In this document: in pieces, positions 1-7,643 of the stretch | How the letters are laid out: each line of letters opens with the position of its first letter | Position numbering within the stretch: position 1 is the stretch's first letter | Source: Chroococcidiopsidaceae cyanobacterium CP_BM_RX_35 | GTDB taxonomy: Bacteria > Cyanobacteriota > Cyanobacteriia > Cyanobacteriales > Chroococcidiopsidaceae | Direction of reading: 5' to 3' | Assembly (NCBI GenBank): GCA_019242465.1 | Contig: JAFAVL010000749.1 | Coordinates: 1-12,004 of the forward strand | Length of the DNA stretch: 12,004 nt | The notes under the pieces: generated by a model | What the model was told of the DNA's origin: nothing | Database searches by the model: none | What the model saw: only the letters and a program-made list of their open reading frames with translations | Translations under genes and position numbers: made by a program

Positions 1-357
1 GCTCGTGGCTCTTTAGGTAGCTTTTTAACCACCCTGACTCGCTCACGAGCTATTGATAAACTGCGTTCTCGTGGCACAAACCTAAAATTTCTCCAGCGGT
101 GGAATCAAATGATAGTGATTGAAACTCCCCCTACACCTTTTGATATAGCTTCTCTAAATCAGCGCTCCCAGTATGTTCGCGATGCTTTAGCAAAACTGCC
201 AGAAAAACAGCGACAGGTACTAGAAATGGCATACTACGATGGACTTAGCCAGTCGGAAATTGCGAAGCAGTTAGAGACACCACTTGGAACAGTTAAGACT
301 TGGGCTCGCCAAGGTCTGTTGAATCTGAGAAAAAACTTACAAGACTTTGTATATTAA
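1..357 (+). CDS. ECF-type RNA polymerase sigma factor, 5' end outside window
   Basis: This is the C-terminal 118 residues of a sigma-70 family factor that directs RNA polymerase to a specific promoter set. The frame is open from base 1, so the internal ATG at 109 is not the start. The first residues (RGSLGSFLTTLTRSRAIDKL) match the end of sigma region 2, the -10 recognition helix typical of ECF factors. Region 4 follows a short linker at about residues 62-110, with the signature LPEKQRQVLEMAYYDGLSQS and then the recognition helix containing LGTVKTWARQGL. The stop lies 11 bases before the ATG of an RskA-like anti-sigma gene, so the two are very likely one operon and a regulatory pair. In cyanobacteria this layout recalls SigG-type group 3/ECF factors, but I do not assign a symbol from half a protein. 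The family call is secure; the regulon is unknown. Confidence 0.92.
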   Translation, partial: ARGSLGSFLTTLTRSRAIDKLRSRGTNLKFLQRWNQMIVIETPPTPFDIASLNQRSQYVRDALAKLPEKQRQVLEMAYYDGLSQSEIAKQLETPLGTVKTWARQGLLNLRKNLQDFVY

Positions 358-368
358 TTAATCTTGCC

Positions 369-1106
369 ATGACTGGATCTCTATTTTCGGAAAGATTAGA
401 AGAATTGATGGCTGGTTATGTCCTTAGCAACTTAAGCCCCGAAGAAGCTGAGGAATTGCGGCAGATCCTTGCAGCACATCCTGAACTCAACACAGAGGTA
501 TATCATTTACAAGAAGTGCTAGAACTTCTGCCTTATGCCCTACCGGAAGTCGCTCTACCATCACATCTACGTTCAGCTCTTCTTGAAGCTGTTAACGCCC
601 CAGTAAAACAACAGCCAACACCAAAGCGTATTTCTTGGTTTTGGAGTAAGACAGCAATTAGTTTTGCTGCGCTATTAGTTCTAGTGCTAGGTTTAGATAA
701 CTACCGCCTACGTCAACAGGTAAATTTTGTTCAAGCCCAGGCAGCAAAGCAGAAAGATGTGATTGCGATGCTCCAAAATCCTACAACTCATTTAGTCTCC
801 CTTAAAGGCATGGATAGTGCAGCGGCTGCCTCTGGAAGTGTGGTCATGACTCCAGGTGAACCAAAAGCCATACTCATTTTACAGAACCTGCCTATTTTAC
901 CTAAAGGTCATTTCTATCAACTTTGGTCAGTTGTTGATGGCAAAAAAATACCTTCTGGGCAATTTAATGCCAGCGCTCGAAGTACAGTTTTAGTTAAGTT
1001 TCCTATTCCTGCTAGTTCTAAGCTAAAGGCATTAGTTGTTACTGTAGAAGAGTCTCCTGAGCCTAAAAGCCCATCTGGACCAATGGTAATGACAAGTAAA
1101 ATCTAG
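369..1106 (+). CDS. RskA-like membrane anti-sigma factor
   Basis: This is probably the inhibitor of the upstream sigma factor, held in the cytoplasmic membrane. The protein has 245 residues. An N-terminal helical part (residues 5-75, with MAGYVLSNLSPEEAEEL) resembles the sigma-binding region of RskA-type proteins. One membrane helix follows at about 93-110, then a short charged coiled-coil-like stretch (110-135). The C-terminal RskA domain (140-240) contains the typical GHFYQLWSVVDGKKIPSGQF pattern. There are no cysteines, so it is not of the zinc-binding (ZAS/ChrR) type. ATG 369 is preferred; a TTG at 300 in the same frame would overlap the sigma gene and add 23 residues with no family match. 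No clear Shine-Dalgarno precedes the ATG, so translation may be coupled to the sigma gene. RskA proteins are known to be degraded by regulated intramembrane proteolysis; whether that holds here is inference. Confidence 0.87.
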   Translation: MTGSLFSERLEELMAGYVLSNLSPEEAEELRQILAAHPELNTEVYHLQEVLELLPYALPEVALPSHLRSALLEAVNAPVKQQPTPKRISWFWSKTAISFAALLVLVLGLDNYRLRQQVNFVQAQAAKQKDVIAMLQNPTTHLVSLKGMDSAAAASGSVVMTPGEPKAILILQNLPILPKGHFYQLWSVVDGKKIPSGQFNASARSTVLVKFPIPASSKLKALVVTVEESPEPKSPSGPMVMTSKI

Positions 1107-1154
1107 ATAGGTAGAGCAAGTGAATTATGGTAAGAGCGTTATTGAGGTAAACCA

Positions 1155-1775
1155 ATGGCTTACAGTGACTTTACTTTGGCTAAGGTACGAGAGGCATTTG
1201 GATTAAATACCAAGGAAAATCGCAGTTTATTTGCCGAGGTTGCTGGTATTCAACCTTCGGAACTCTTAAGGCAGACTCTTGAAGAAAATCTTCCTTTAGC
1301 GATCGCTATTAACAGTGAGAAAGCTCGCTCGGAGTTTATCATTGCCCCTATTTTGTCTGAAGTGAGACGGCAATTATGTTACGAAGTTAGTCTGTTTTCA
1401 GGTACAGAGTTTAACGTTGATGCCAGCCAGGGGTTAGCAGGATTTTGTGATTTTATTCTCAGCCAGAGTCCAGAACAGTATTTCATCAGCGTTCCAGTTG
1501 TCACCATAATTGAAGCAAAGAACGAAAACATTATTGCTGGATTGGGTCAGTGTGTTGCTGCAATGGTTGCGGCTCAGCTATTTAATCAAAAGGCAGGAAA
1601 TCCTATTGAACGCATCTACGGCTGTGTAACAACTGGCACTGCTTGGAAATTTCTGATTTTACAGGAAAAAATTGTTTCAATTGATTCAATTGAGTATTAT
1701 GTCAAAGAGGTGGATAAAATTTTAGGCATTTTTCTCCAACCGTTCCAACTCCCTTTGTTGACGAGTAATATGTGA
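1155..1775 (+). CDS. Conserved hypothetical protein with PD-(D/E)XK nuclease-like core
   Basis: The product is a 206-residue soluble protein of unknown function. The central part has the layout of a PD-(D/E)XK nuclease fold: an N-terminal helix with glutamates (about 59-69), GFCDFIL with D99, a beta strand ending IIEAKNE with E120 and K122, and a helix with Q132 followed by AAMVAAQ. These are the expected positions of metal- and DNA-binding residues, so it may be an active or a retired nuclease. There is no signal peptide or membrane segment. A GAGG Shine-Dalgarno sits eight bases before ATG 1155. It lies 48 bases after the anti-sigma gene and 48 bases before a GIY-YIG-like gene on the same strand, so it could be cotranscribed with either. 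Proteins of this look are scattered through cyanobacteria. The coding call is strong; the nuclease assignment is a motif reading. Confidence 0.82.
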   Translation: MAYSDFTLAKVREAFGLNTKENRSLFAEVAGIQPSELLRQTLEENLPLAIAINSEKARSEFIIAPILSEVRRQLCYEVSLFSGTEFNVDASQGLAGFCDFILSQSPEQYFISVPVVTIIEAKNENIIAGLGQCVAAMVAAQLFNQKAGNPIERIYGCVTTGTAWKFLILQEKIVSIDSIEYYVKEVDKILGIFLQPFQLPLLTSNM

Positions 1776-1823
1776 ATTCAACTAAGTTTGCCTATTTTAT
1801 AGGAAAATTTCTAAGGGCGACTC

Positions 1824-2363
1824 ATGACTGCTGAAACCAACATTCCCTCCCTCGCTAGCCTAGAATATATCTCCTACATCGATGCTGATGGTCAACTACC
1901 TGAACAGTTTCAAGGAAAAGTTGGGGTGTACGCTATTTTCGAGCGACAAAAAGTGTTGCAATATGTGGGCTACTCCCGTGATGTCGATCTCAGCCTCAAA
2001 CAGCACCTCGTGCGTCAGCCTCAACTCTGCTATTGGCTGAAAGTCCAAACCATCGACCGTCCTAGCCGCACCATCCTAGAAAACATCCAGCAAGCTTGGA
2101 TCACAGAGAATGGGTCGATCCCAGCAGGTAATGGCACTGATGAAGCAAAATGGACTCAGCCGATTGATGCCAAAGTTGCGATGACTGCTAATGAGCAAAC
2201 CCTATTTATATCAAGTGACGAGCTGGCACAAGCCAAACTCTTAAAAGACGTGGCTCGACGAGTTGAGGGACAAATCTCATCCCAGCTAGAATCCCGTGGG
2301 GTAAAAATGCCATTTCGCTTCAATCCCAAGCTTAAAGAAAAAGGCTTACTAGACTTGAAGTAG
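1824..2363 (+). CDS. GIY-YIG nuclease family protein
   Basis: This 179-residue protein has an N-terminal GIY-YIG-like domain. GVYAIF (34-39) supplies the first half of the motif and YVGYSRD (47-53) the second. R64 follows at the expected distance of the catalytic arginine, and E86 in ILENIQQAW matches the metal-binding glutamate. The family cuts one DNA strand in repair, restriction or intron homing. This compact version lacks the UvrC or homing-enzyme accessory domains, and its role is unknown. The C-terminal third (about 120-179) is charged, with a helical stretch AKLLKDVARRVEGQI and a conserved-looking FRFNPKLKEKGLLDL tail. An AAGGG ribosome binding site precedes ATG 1824. A small palindrome (CCTAT TTT ATAGG, 1791-1803) lies in the leader. 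The stop is nine bases from the stop of the converging gamma-glutamyltransferase gene. Confidence 0.87.
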   Translation: MTAETNIPSLASLEYISYIDADGQLPEQFQGKVGVYAIFERQKVLQYVGYSRDVDLSLKQHLVRQPQLCYWLKVQTIDRPSRTILENIQQAWITENGSIPAGNGTDEAKWTQPIDAKVAMTANEQTLFISSDELAQAKLLKDVARRVEGQISSQLESRGVKMPFRFNPKLKEKGLLDLK

Positions 2364-2372
2364 TTAATCTAG

Positions 2373-3971
2373 TTACCAAGCCAGTGCTAAGCCATCAGCA
2401 CGAGGTTCTGAAGCTGCTACCAAAACCCCTCCTTGACGGCGGATCACCTGACCTTTGCCAAATAATCCTCCTTCTGGACTCATTTGGATATTGTGACCCA
2501 GTTCAGTAAGTGCCAATGCAACTGATTGGGGCACTATTTGCTCTAATAATACAGTATTACCAGCGATAAACCGCCATCGGGGTGCATCAAGGGCAACTTG
2601 GGGGTTCATTCCATAGTCTGCCTGATTCACAATCACTTGGAGATGTCCTTGAGGCTGCATTGGTCCCCCCATAACGCCAAACGGTCCTAGTGGTTGACCA
2701 TCCTGAGTCAGAAAACCAGGGATAATTGTGTGGAAAGGACGCTTCCCTGGTCCTATCTGGTTAGGATGCCCTTCCTCTAAAGTGAAACCATGACCGCGAT
2801 TGTGCAGTGCAATACCTGTACCCGGCACTAAAATACCGCTACCAAAGCCCATGTAGTTAGATTGAATAAAGGAAACCATAAGTTCTTGGTCAGCCGCCGC
2901 TAAGTAGACAGTTCCCCCTTTTGGTAAACCAGGCTGAGCCAGAGGCATGGCAATTTCACCAATCAACTGCCGTCGCATAGCCGCATAGGCTTTGTCTAAA
3001 AATAGCGACTCAGGCATTTCCAGAAAACGAGAATCACAGATATACCTGTGGGCATCGGCGAAGGCAAGCTTCATTGCCTCAATCTGTAGGTGGTAACTCT
3101 GAGCTGATTCCCGTGGATATTGAGCCAGATCAAAGCCCTCCAGGATATTTAAGGCGATTAGAGTTGCGATGCCTTGAGTGTTGGGAGGCAGCTCCCAAAC
3201 GGTTGTCTGGCGGTAGTTTGTCGCAATTGGCTCCACCCAGTCAGCCTCATGTGCCGCTAGATCAGCCGTTGTTAACATACCACCAGTTGCCGCAGCAAAA
3301 TTCGCTAAATTTTCAGCTAGCCGACCTCGATAAAAGCCCTCAACCCCTTCTTGGGCGATCGCTCGTAGTGTTTTAGCATGAGCCTCACTCCGCCAAATTT
3401 CTCCTGCAGCCGGTGCGCGATTGTGTGGAAAAAAGACTTCCTTGAAAGGCTGGAACTCTGAACCTGTTAAGGGGAGGAAGACTGGCTCAGAGCGCTTCCA
3501 AGCCTGGGCTGTCACTGGTGAAACCGGAAAACCATCAGCAGCGTACCGAATTGCTGGTGCAAACAATTGTTCAAACGGCAACTGCCCCCATCGCTCCCAC
3601 AAACAGTGCCAAGCAGAAACAGCTCCCGGCACAGTCACAGTTAGCCAGCCAGTTAGCGGCAATTGCCCAGGTGCCAACTGCTCAGACGTCAAACCCTGGG
3701 CACTCCTGCCCGATCCATTCAGTCCGTGCAGCTTCCCATCCCACACCAGAGCAAAGGCGTCTGAGCCGATGCCGTTCATAGTTGGTTCTACTACCGTCAG
3801 AGCGATCGCCATAGCTAGGGCAGCATCCACCGCATTCCCCCCAGCCCAAAACATCTCCATCCCCGCCAAAGCTGCCAAAGGTTGGCTCGTCGCCACAGCA
3901 CCCCGCCGCCCCATCACCACCCGTCGGGCGCTAGAGTAGGGATAACTCGTTAAGAAATCTTCCGGCGGCAT
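2373..3971 (-). CDS. ggt: Gamma-glutamyltransferase (gamma-glutamyl hydrolase family)
   Basis: This Ntn hydrolase splits the gamma-glutamyl bond of glutathione and related peptides, or transfers the glutamyl group to an acceptor. The protein has 532 residues, a usual length. The N-terminal part has the family signature GAVATSQPLAALAGMEMFWA followed by GGNAVDAALA. The autocatalytic cleavage and nucleophile site is the Thr in PKGGTVYLAAAD (residue 354 from this start). It is followed by SNYMGFGSGILVPGTGIALH and, further on, GPGKRPFHTIIP and GVMGGPMQPQGH, all typical of the small subunit. I see no convincing signal peptide, so it may act in the cytoplasm, unlike E. coli Ggt. ATG 3971 directly follows an in-frame TTG at 3974; a GAAG motif fits ATG better. 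The gene diverges from a Gfo/Idh/MocA gene across about 130 bases and converges on the GIY-YIG gene. Confidence 0.95.
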   Translation of the reverse strand: MPPEDFLTSYPYSSARRVVMGRRGAVATSQPLAALAGMEMFWAGGNAVDAALAMAIALTVVEPTMNGIGSDAFALVWDGKLHGLNGSGRSAQGLTSEQLAPGQLPLTGWLTVTVPGAVSAWHCLWERWGQLPFEQLFAPAIRYAADGFPVSPVTAQAWKRSEPVFLPLTGSEFQPFKEVFFPHNRAPAAGEIWRSEAHAKTLRAIAQEGVEGFYRGRLAENLANFAAATGGMLTTADLAAHEADWVEPIATNYRQTTVWELPPNTQGIATLIALNILEGFDLAQYPRESAQSYHLQIEAMKLAFADAHRYICDSRFLEMPESLFLDKAYAAMRRQLIGEIAMPLAQPGLPKGGTVYLAAADQELMVSFIQSNYMGFGSGILVPGTGIALHNRGHGFTLEEGHPNQIGPGKRPFHTIIPGFLTQDGQPLGPFGVMGGPMQPQGHLQVIVNQADYGMNPQVALDAPRWRFIAGNTVLLEQIVPQSVALALTELGHNIQMSPEGGLFGKGQVIRRQGGVLVAASEPRADGLALAW

Positions 3972-3989
3972 CAAATCTTCAAAGCTAAA

Positions 3990-4017
3990 TTAATGCTTAG
4001 TCTACTAGATCTATAAT
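3990..4017 (+). promoter_or_regulatory. Candidate promoter for the Gfo/Idh/MocA gene
   Basis: A perfect -10 hexamer TATAAT lies at 4012-4017. A weak -35-like TTAATG lies at 3990-3995 with a 16-base spacer. It points towards the gene starting at 4101 and would give a leader of about 75 bases. Cyanobacterial promoters often carry a good -10 and a poor -35. No transcript data support it here. Confidence 0.4.
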
Positions 4018-4056
4018 GACCAGCAACACAAAATAGCTCTCCTTTTCCTCTTCTCT

Positions 4057-4083
4057 CTCTGCGTTCTCTGCGTCTCAGCGGTT
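4057..4083 (+). repeat. Short degenerate tandem repeat of the CTCTGCGT type
   Basis: Three adjoining units, CTCTGCGTT, CTCTGCGT and CTCAGCGGTT, follow a pyrimidine-rich run (CTCTCCTTTTCCTCTTCTCT) between the candidate promoter and the start codon of the Gfo/Idh/MocA gene. From memory, strings of this type recur between genes in many cyanobacterial genomes. Only this one copy is visible here, so its membership in a dispersed family is inference. Confidence 0.5.
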
Positions 4084-4100
4084 CAAAATCCACTCAGCCT

Positions 4101-5240
4101 ATGCCCCCTACCCCAGAGACGACAACTACCCAGCCAATAATTGGCGTAGCAGTCGTGGGAACCGGATTTGGTCAGAAAGTCCACATCCCGGGCTTCCAAG
4201 CTCACCCTCGCACCCAACTAGTTGCTGTCTACCACCGAGACATAGAACAAGCAAGCGCGATCGCCTCTACTTACAACATTCCCTATGCTTGTGACACAAT
4301 TGCCGATCTCGTAGCACTACCCGAAGTGCAAGCAGTCAGTATTTCAACGCCGCCATTTCTACACTACGAAATGGCGAAGACAGTGTTGCAAGCCCAAAAG
4401 CACCTATTACTTGAAAAACCCACAACCCTTTGCGCTACTGAGGCAAGAGAACTTTACCAATTGGCATTAGCCAAGGGCGTCATTGCCACACTAGACTTCG
4501 AGTTTCGCTTCGTCCCGGCATGGCAGCGTTTAGCAGAACTTCTATCTGAGGGGTATGTTGGGCAGAAGCGCCTGATTAAAATTGATTGGTTAGTCTCAAG
4601 CCGAGCCGATGCCTCACGCCCTTGGAACTGGTATTCCAGAAAAGATCGAGGTGGGGGTGCACTAGGAGCCTTAGGTTCCCATACCTTCGACTATATCAAT
4701 TGGCTGTTTGGACCAGTGCGGCGCTTGTGCGCTCGTTTAAGCACTGCTATTCCCACACGTCCCGATCCTACTACAGGCGAAATGAAGCCTGTAGATGCAG
4801 ATGATACCTGTCTGCTGATGCTGGAGCTAGCAGATGGAATGCCCTGCCAGGTTAGCATTAGTGCTGCCGTCCATGCCCCTCGTCCACATTGGGTAGAAGT
4901 TTATGGTGATCGCGGCACATTAGTCTTGGGCAGTCACAATCAGAAAGATTACGTGCATGGTTTTCACCTGTGGGCGGCACCATCTGGTCAACCCTTGGCT
5001 GAGGTAGAAATTCCTACGCATCTAGCATTTCCTCAAACTTACACAGATGGTCGGATTGCCCCATTCATTAGAGTTGTAGATAGATGGGTGCAAGGCATTG
5101 ACCGAGGGGAAGCACTTACCCCCTCGTTACGGGAAGGGGTTTATTCTCAATTATTGATGGATCTTACCCAAGCTTCCCACGAACAGAGTAACTGGGTGGA
5201 CATACCAGAGTTCAACATTTTTCTTACCGAAAATTCATAG
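4101..5240 (+). CDS. Gfo/Idh/MocA family NAD(P)-dependent oxidoreductase
   Basis: This 379-residue dehydrogenase most likely oxidises or reduces a sugar, inositol or similar polyol, using NAD(P). The N-terminal Rossmann domain begins IIGVAVVGTGFGQ (about 13-25), with the dinucleotide loop GTGFGQ. The family hallmark EKP lies at 105-107 in LLLEKPTT; its lysine is the usual catalytic residue. The second domain carries GGGALGALGSHTFDYINWLFG, with H194 as the likely catalytic histidine and D198 nearby. ATG 4101 leaves a short Thr/Pro-rich lead before the first strand and has no clear Shine-Dalgarno. A biliverdin reductase or glucose-fructose oxidoreductase relationship cannot be settled, because substrate specificity varies widely in this family. 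It appears to be a single-gene transcript, divergent from ggt and followed by a palindromic intergenic stretch. Confidence 0.92.
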   Translation: MPPTPETTTTQPIIGVAVVGTGFGQKVHIPGFQAHPRTQLVAVYHRDIEQASAIASTYNIPYACDTIADLVALPEVQAVSISTPPFLHYEMAKTVLQAQKHLLLEKPTTLCATEARELYQLALAKGVIATLDFEFRFVPAWQRLAELLSEGYVGQKRLIKIDWLVSSRADASRPWNWYSRKDRGGGALGALGSHTFDYINWLFGPVRRLCARLSTAIPTRPDPTTGEMKPVDADDTCLLMLELADGMPCQVSISAAVHAPRPHWVEVYGDRGTLVLGSHNQKDYVHGFHLWAAPSGQPLAEVEIPTHLAFPQTYTDGRIAPFIRVVDRWVQGIDRGEALTPSLREGVYSQLLMDLTQASHEQSNWVDIPEFNIFLTENS

Positions 5241-5262
5241 AGAACAGCAATACATTTATCCT

Positions 5263-5283
5263 TTGCCTAAATAGGCAATTGCC
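5263..5283. promoter_or_regulatory. Overlapping palindromes (TTGCC / GGCAA / TTGCC)
   Basis: TTGCCTA-AA-TAGGCAA (5263-5278) is a perfect 7-bp inverted repeat. Its right arm is shared with the perfect palindrome GGCAATTGCC (5274-5283). The stretch sits 22 bases after the Gfo/Idh/MocA stop and 47 bases before the M50 peptidase start, next to a -10-like CATAAT (5283-5288). It could be an operator, or a weak stem ending the upstream transcript. No T-run follows, so a classical terminator is unlikely. Confidence 0.35.
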
Positions 5284-5330
5284 ATAATGAGAGAAAGTTC
5301 CTTCATTTCTCCCATTGGGAGTCTCAAGCA

Positions 5331-6065
5331 GTGTCATCGGTTGCAGCTGTTGTATGTTTCGGTTGGATTCTGTCAGTTTGTCTACATGAGTTTGGTCATG
5401 CAGTGGTGGCTTATTGGGGCGGAGATACCTCAGTTAAAGATAAAGGGTATCTGACCTTAAATCCGCTTAAATATACTAACCTAGACCTCAGTTTAACTCT
5501 ACCAATTATCTTTTTGCTTATGGGTGGAATTGCGCTACCTGGTGGCGCAGTCTATATCAATCGGCAACAATTACGCGGTCGCTGGTGGCAAAGTGCTGTC
5601 TCAGCAGCAGGACCAATTGCCAGTATACTTGTGACCTTATTGCTAGCCATACCCTTTAGCTTAGGTTTAGCGTCGCTAGATGGTGACTTAGGTTGGTTCT
5701 GGTCGGCGCTAGCATTTCTGATTTTCCTGGAAATCTATTCAGTTTTGATCAACTCGCTGCCGATTCCTCCGCTTGATGGCTATGGTATGATTGAGCCTTG
5801 GTTATCTCCTGAAATTCAAGCGCAGCTAAGAAAATTTGGTAAATCTGGAATCTATTTCCTGTTTATGCTGCTTTGGTTTGCCAAGCCAATCAATTTATTC
5901 CTTGGTAACTTGGCTGCTTCAATTGCCCAGGTGCTTGGCGTTCCCGGTCATTTACAGGCAGAGGGATTTATGCTATTCTGCAAATCCTCTAGCATCTTAC
6001 TAGTAGCAGGCGTCATTCTTTTGTTATTAGTTCGCAAAGGACTACAAAGACAACATGAAGTTTAG
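5331..6065 (+). CDS. Site-2-protease-type M50 membrane metallopeptidase
   Basis: This 244-residue multi-spanning membrane protein is of the M50 (site-2 protease) family, which cleaves substrates within the membrane. HEFGH (residues 19-23) is the zinc-binding HExxH motif inside the first membrane helix. NSLPIPPLDG (141-150) supplies the third zinc ligand, D149. Hydrophobic segments are visible at about 4-18, 56-72, 88-113, 120-140, 165-185 and 220-238. There is no PDZ domain, so this is a minimal peptidase unlike RseP. The start is GTG 5331, with GGGAG nine bases upstream; the frame has no ATG between the preceding stop (5268) and this codon. The RskA-like anti-sigma factor at 369-1106 is a conceivable substrate type, but the genes are 4 kb apart and the link is speculative. 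Its TAG stop directly abuts the dprA stop on the other strand. Confidence 0.9.
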   Translation: MSSVAAVVCFGWILSVCLHEFGHAVVAYWGGDTSVKDKGYLTLNPLKYTNLDLSLTLPIIFLLMGGIALPGGAVYINRQQLRGRWWQSAVSAAGPIASILVTLLLAIPFSLGLASLDGDLGWFWSALAFLIFLEIYSVLINSLPIPPLDGYGMIEPWLSPEIQAQLRKFGKSGIYFLFMLLWFAKPINLFLGNLAASIAQVLGVPGHLQAEGFMLFCKSSSILLVAGVILLLLVRKGLQRQHEV

Positions 6066-7190
6066 TTAACAGCGCAGATATCGCATCCCTGGCAGTTGGG
6101 ACACCAGTCCCATGAGTTCCAACTGCAACAAAGCACCAGAAACCGAGCCTGCAGCCATACCAGTTTGTTGCACAATCGAGTCAAAGGACATAGATTCCAC
6201 AATTGCTGTCAACACCTGTTTAAGTTCTGGTGCTAATTCTGGCAGAGCTAACTGCTGCACGAACTGGGGTGGTGCAACTGGATCGAGTTGTGGCATCGCT
6301 CCCAGCATTTCCAACAGATGACTTTCACTCTCAATCACCTGCGCTCCTTTACTTAATAGTCCCAAACAACCAATAGCTCGTGGATTATCCAACGAACCAG
6401 GCAGGACATAAACATCGCGACCAAACTCATTGGCATAGCGTGCTGTGATTAAAGCCCCCGATTTCGTAGGCGCTTCCATCACTATGACAGCACGACTCAT
6501 CCCAGCGATAATTCGGTTGCGAGGGGGAAAGTGGGTGCGATCGGGTGGCGTTGCTGCTGGATACTCACTCAAGACTAATCCTTGGCTAAGAATCTCTTTG
6601 TAAAGCTCCCGATTACGGGGAGGATAAACCACATCCACGCCAGTTCCCAGAACTGCCAGTGTCCGTCCGCCAGCTTCTAGACAGCTTTGGTGAGCTTCTG
6701 TATCGATGCCATCTGCCAAGCCAGAGACAATTGTGAAGCCATTTCTCGCTAGTGCGGCACTGAGTTTACGAGTCCAGCGCCTGCCGTACTCCGATGGATT
6801 GCGGGTGCCAACAATGCCAACAAGCGGTACAGTACCGAAATTCTCTTCAAGATCAACTACACCACGGTAGTAGAGGAGCGGTGGTGGACTGGGAATCTCT
6901 AGCAGCAAGCGAGGATATTCGGCGGCATCTGGCGTCCAAAAATGTGGGTTTTCCTGCTCATGTTGCTGTAGGAGTTGTTCGAGCTGGAGACGCGATCGCC
7001 CTGCCGCCACCAATTCTATTGTCTGAGGTCCAAACCCTTCTACTTGTCCTAGTTGGGCTAGCTCGGCTTCCCATGCTGCTGCCAACGTACCAAAATGTTG
7101 CTGTAAGCGTCTCAGCAAGATAGGACCAATGCCAGTCATTTGCGACCAAGCTAGCCAATAAGCGCGTTCCGTTCTCAATTCTGACTCCAA
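6066..7190 (-). CDS. dprA: DNA-processing protein DprA (Smf)
   Basis: DprA binds incoming single-stranded DNA during natural transformation and loads RecA on it. The 374-residue protein has an N-terminal helix-hairpin-helix-like region (about 10-70, with MTGIGPILLRRL and VEGFGPQTIEL). A Rossmann-like DprA core spans about 100-300, with GIVGTRNPSEYGRRW, SGLADGIDTEAH, VYPPRN, FPPRNRIIAG and SGALITA. A C-terminal winged-helix domain follows (about 318-370). The start must be TTG 7190: an in-frame TAG lies at 7203-7205 and no other good initiator occurs between them. An intact dprA suggests that the organism can be transformed, as shown for several cyanobacteria, but other competence genes are not in view. 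The gene converges on the M50 peptidase with no base between the two stop codons. Confidence 0.95.
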   Translation of the reverse strand: MESELRTERAYWLAWSQMTGIGPILLRRLQQHFGTLAAAWEAELAQLGQVEGFGPQTIELVAAGRSRLQLEQLLQQHEQENPHFWTPDAAEYPRLLLEIPSPPPLLYYRGVVDLEENFGTVPLVGIVGTRNPSEYGRRWTRKLSAALARNGFTIVSGLADGIDTEAHQSCLEAGGRTLAVLGTGVDVVYPPRNRELYKEILSQGLVLSEYPAATPPDRTHFPPRNRIIAGMSRAVIVMEAPTKSGALITARYANEFGRDVYVLPGSLDNPRAIGCLGLLSKGAQVIESESHLLEMLGAMPQLDPVAPPQFVQQLALPELAPELKQVLTAIVESMSFDSIVQQTGMAAGSVSGALLQLELMGLVSQLPGMRYLRC

Positions 7191-7248
7191 GAGACTTGCT
7201 TGCTAAGTGCTACTTGGTCTGAATCTAAATGAAATTTGTCAGCTTCAG

Positions 7249-7605
7249 TCAGTAGCGTAATGTATAAATTATATCTAAGCTAAATAGGAGCTGTCGATAT
7301 ATGATACTGGCATAGAGCCGAGATCTATGCAAAAACGGAAATAGAGGCTGAAAAAGCTTGCTATATAACAGGCGTTTAGCATCGCCAAAAGTCATCAACT
7401 GGTTAAACTTTGTTTGCAGTTGTTTGATGTGGCTCATTTTGGCACTTTTAGGTGGGAATTTCAGTAAGTTTAATGTGACGATTGCTTCAGGTTTTTCCCC
7501 TAATAATAGTTGGGATAAATAAGCTTGTTCATCAATAATTAGAACTTGAAATAATCGATTATTCGTAATGTAACGGACATGACTAACTCTGGAATGGTTT
7601 GAGGG
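7249..7605 (-). pseudogene. Start-less open frame, probable 5'-truncated gene remnant
   Basis: About 118 codons run without a stop in strongly AT-rich DNA, where stops should be frequent. From a TAA at 7606-7608 downward, the reading contains NNRLFQVLIIDEQAYLSQLL, then GEKPEAIVTLNLLKFPPKSA, then MSHIKQLQTKFNQLMTFGDA, and ends IIYTLRY. The first ATG (7437) lies 56 codons in and has no Shine-Dalgarno, and no GTG or TTG precedes it. The composition is protein-like, rich in Leu, Ile, Lys and Gln. I do not recognise the family. The simplest reading is the C-terminal end of a gene whose 5' part was lost when the neighbouring DNA (7606 onward) arrived. A 62-residue gene starting at 7437 is the alternative. 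The rest of 7191-7643 holds nothing else that I can see. Confidence 0.45.
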
Positions 7606-7643
7606 TTACGCTAGTCTTAATCATCGCCTTGCTATTGTCAGTA

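Noticed and set aside
1791..1803. CCTAT-TTT-ATAGG as a terminator after the PD-(D/E)XK-like gene
   Set aside because: The stem is only five pairs and AT-rich with no following T-run; it is too weak to call.
3074..3939. Plus-strand open frames lying inside the gamma-glutamyltransferase gene
   Set aside because: They are antisense to a full, motif-complete ggt gene and show repetitive, low-complexity residues with no family pattern.
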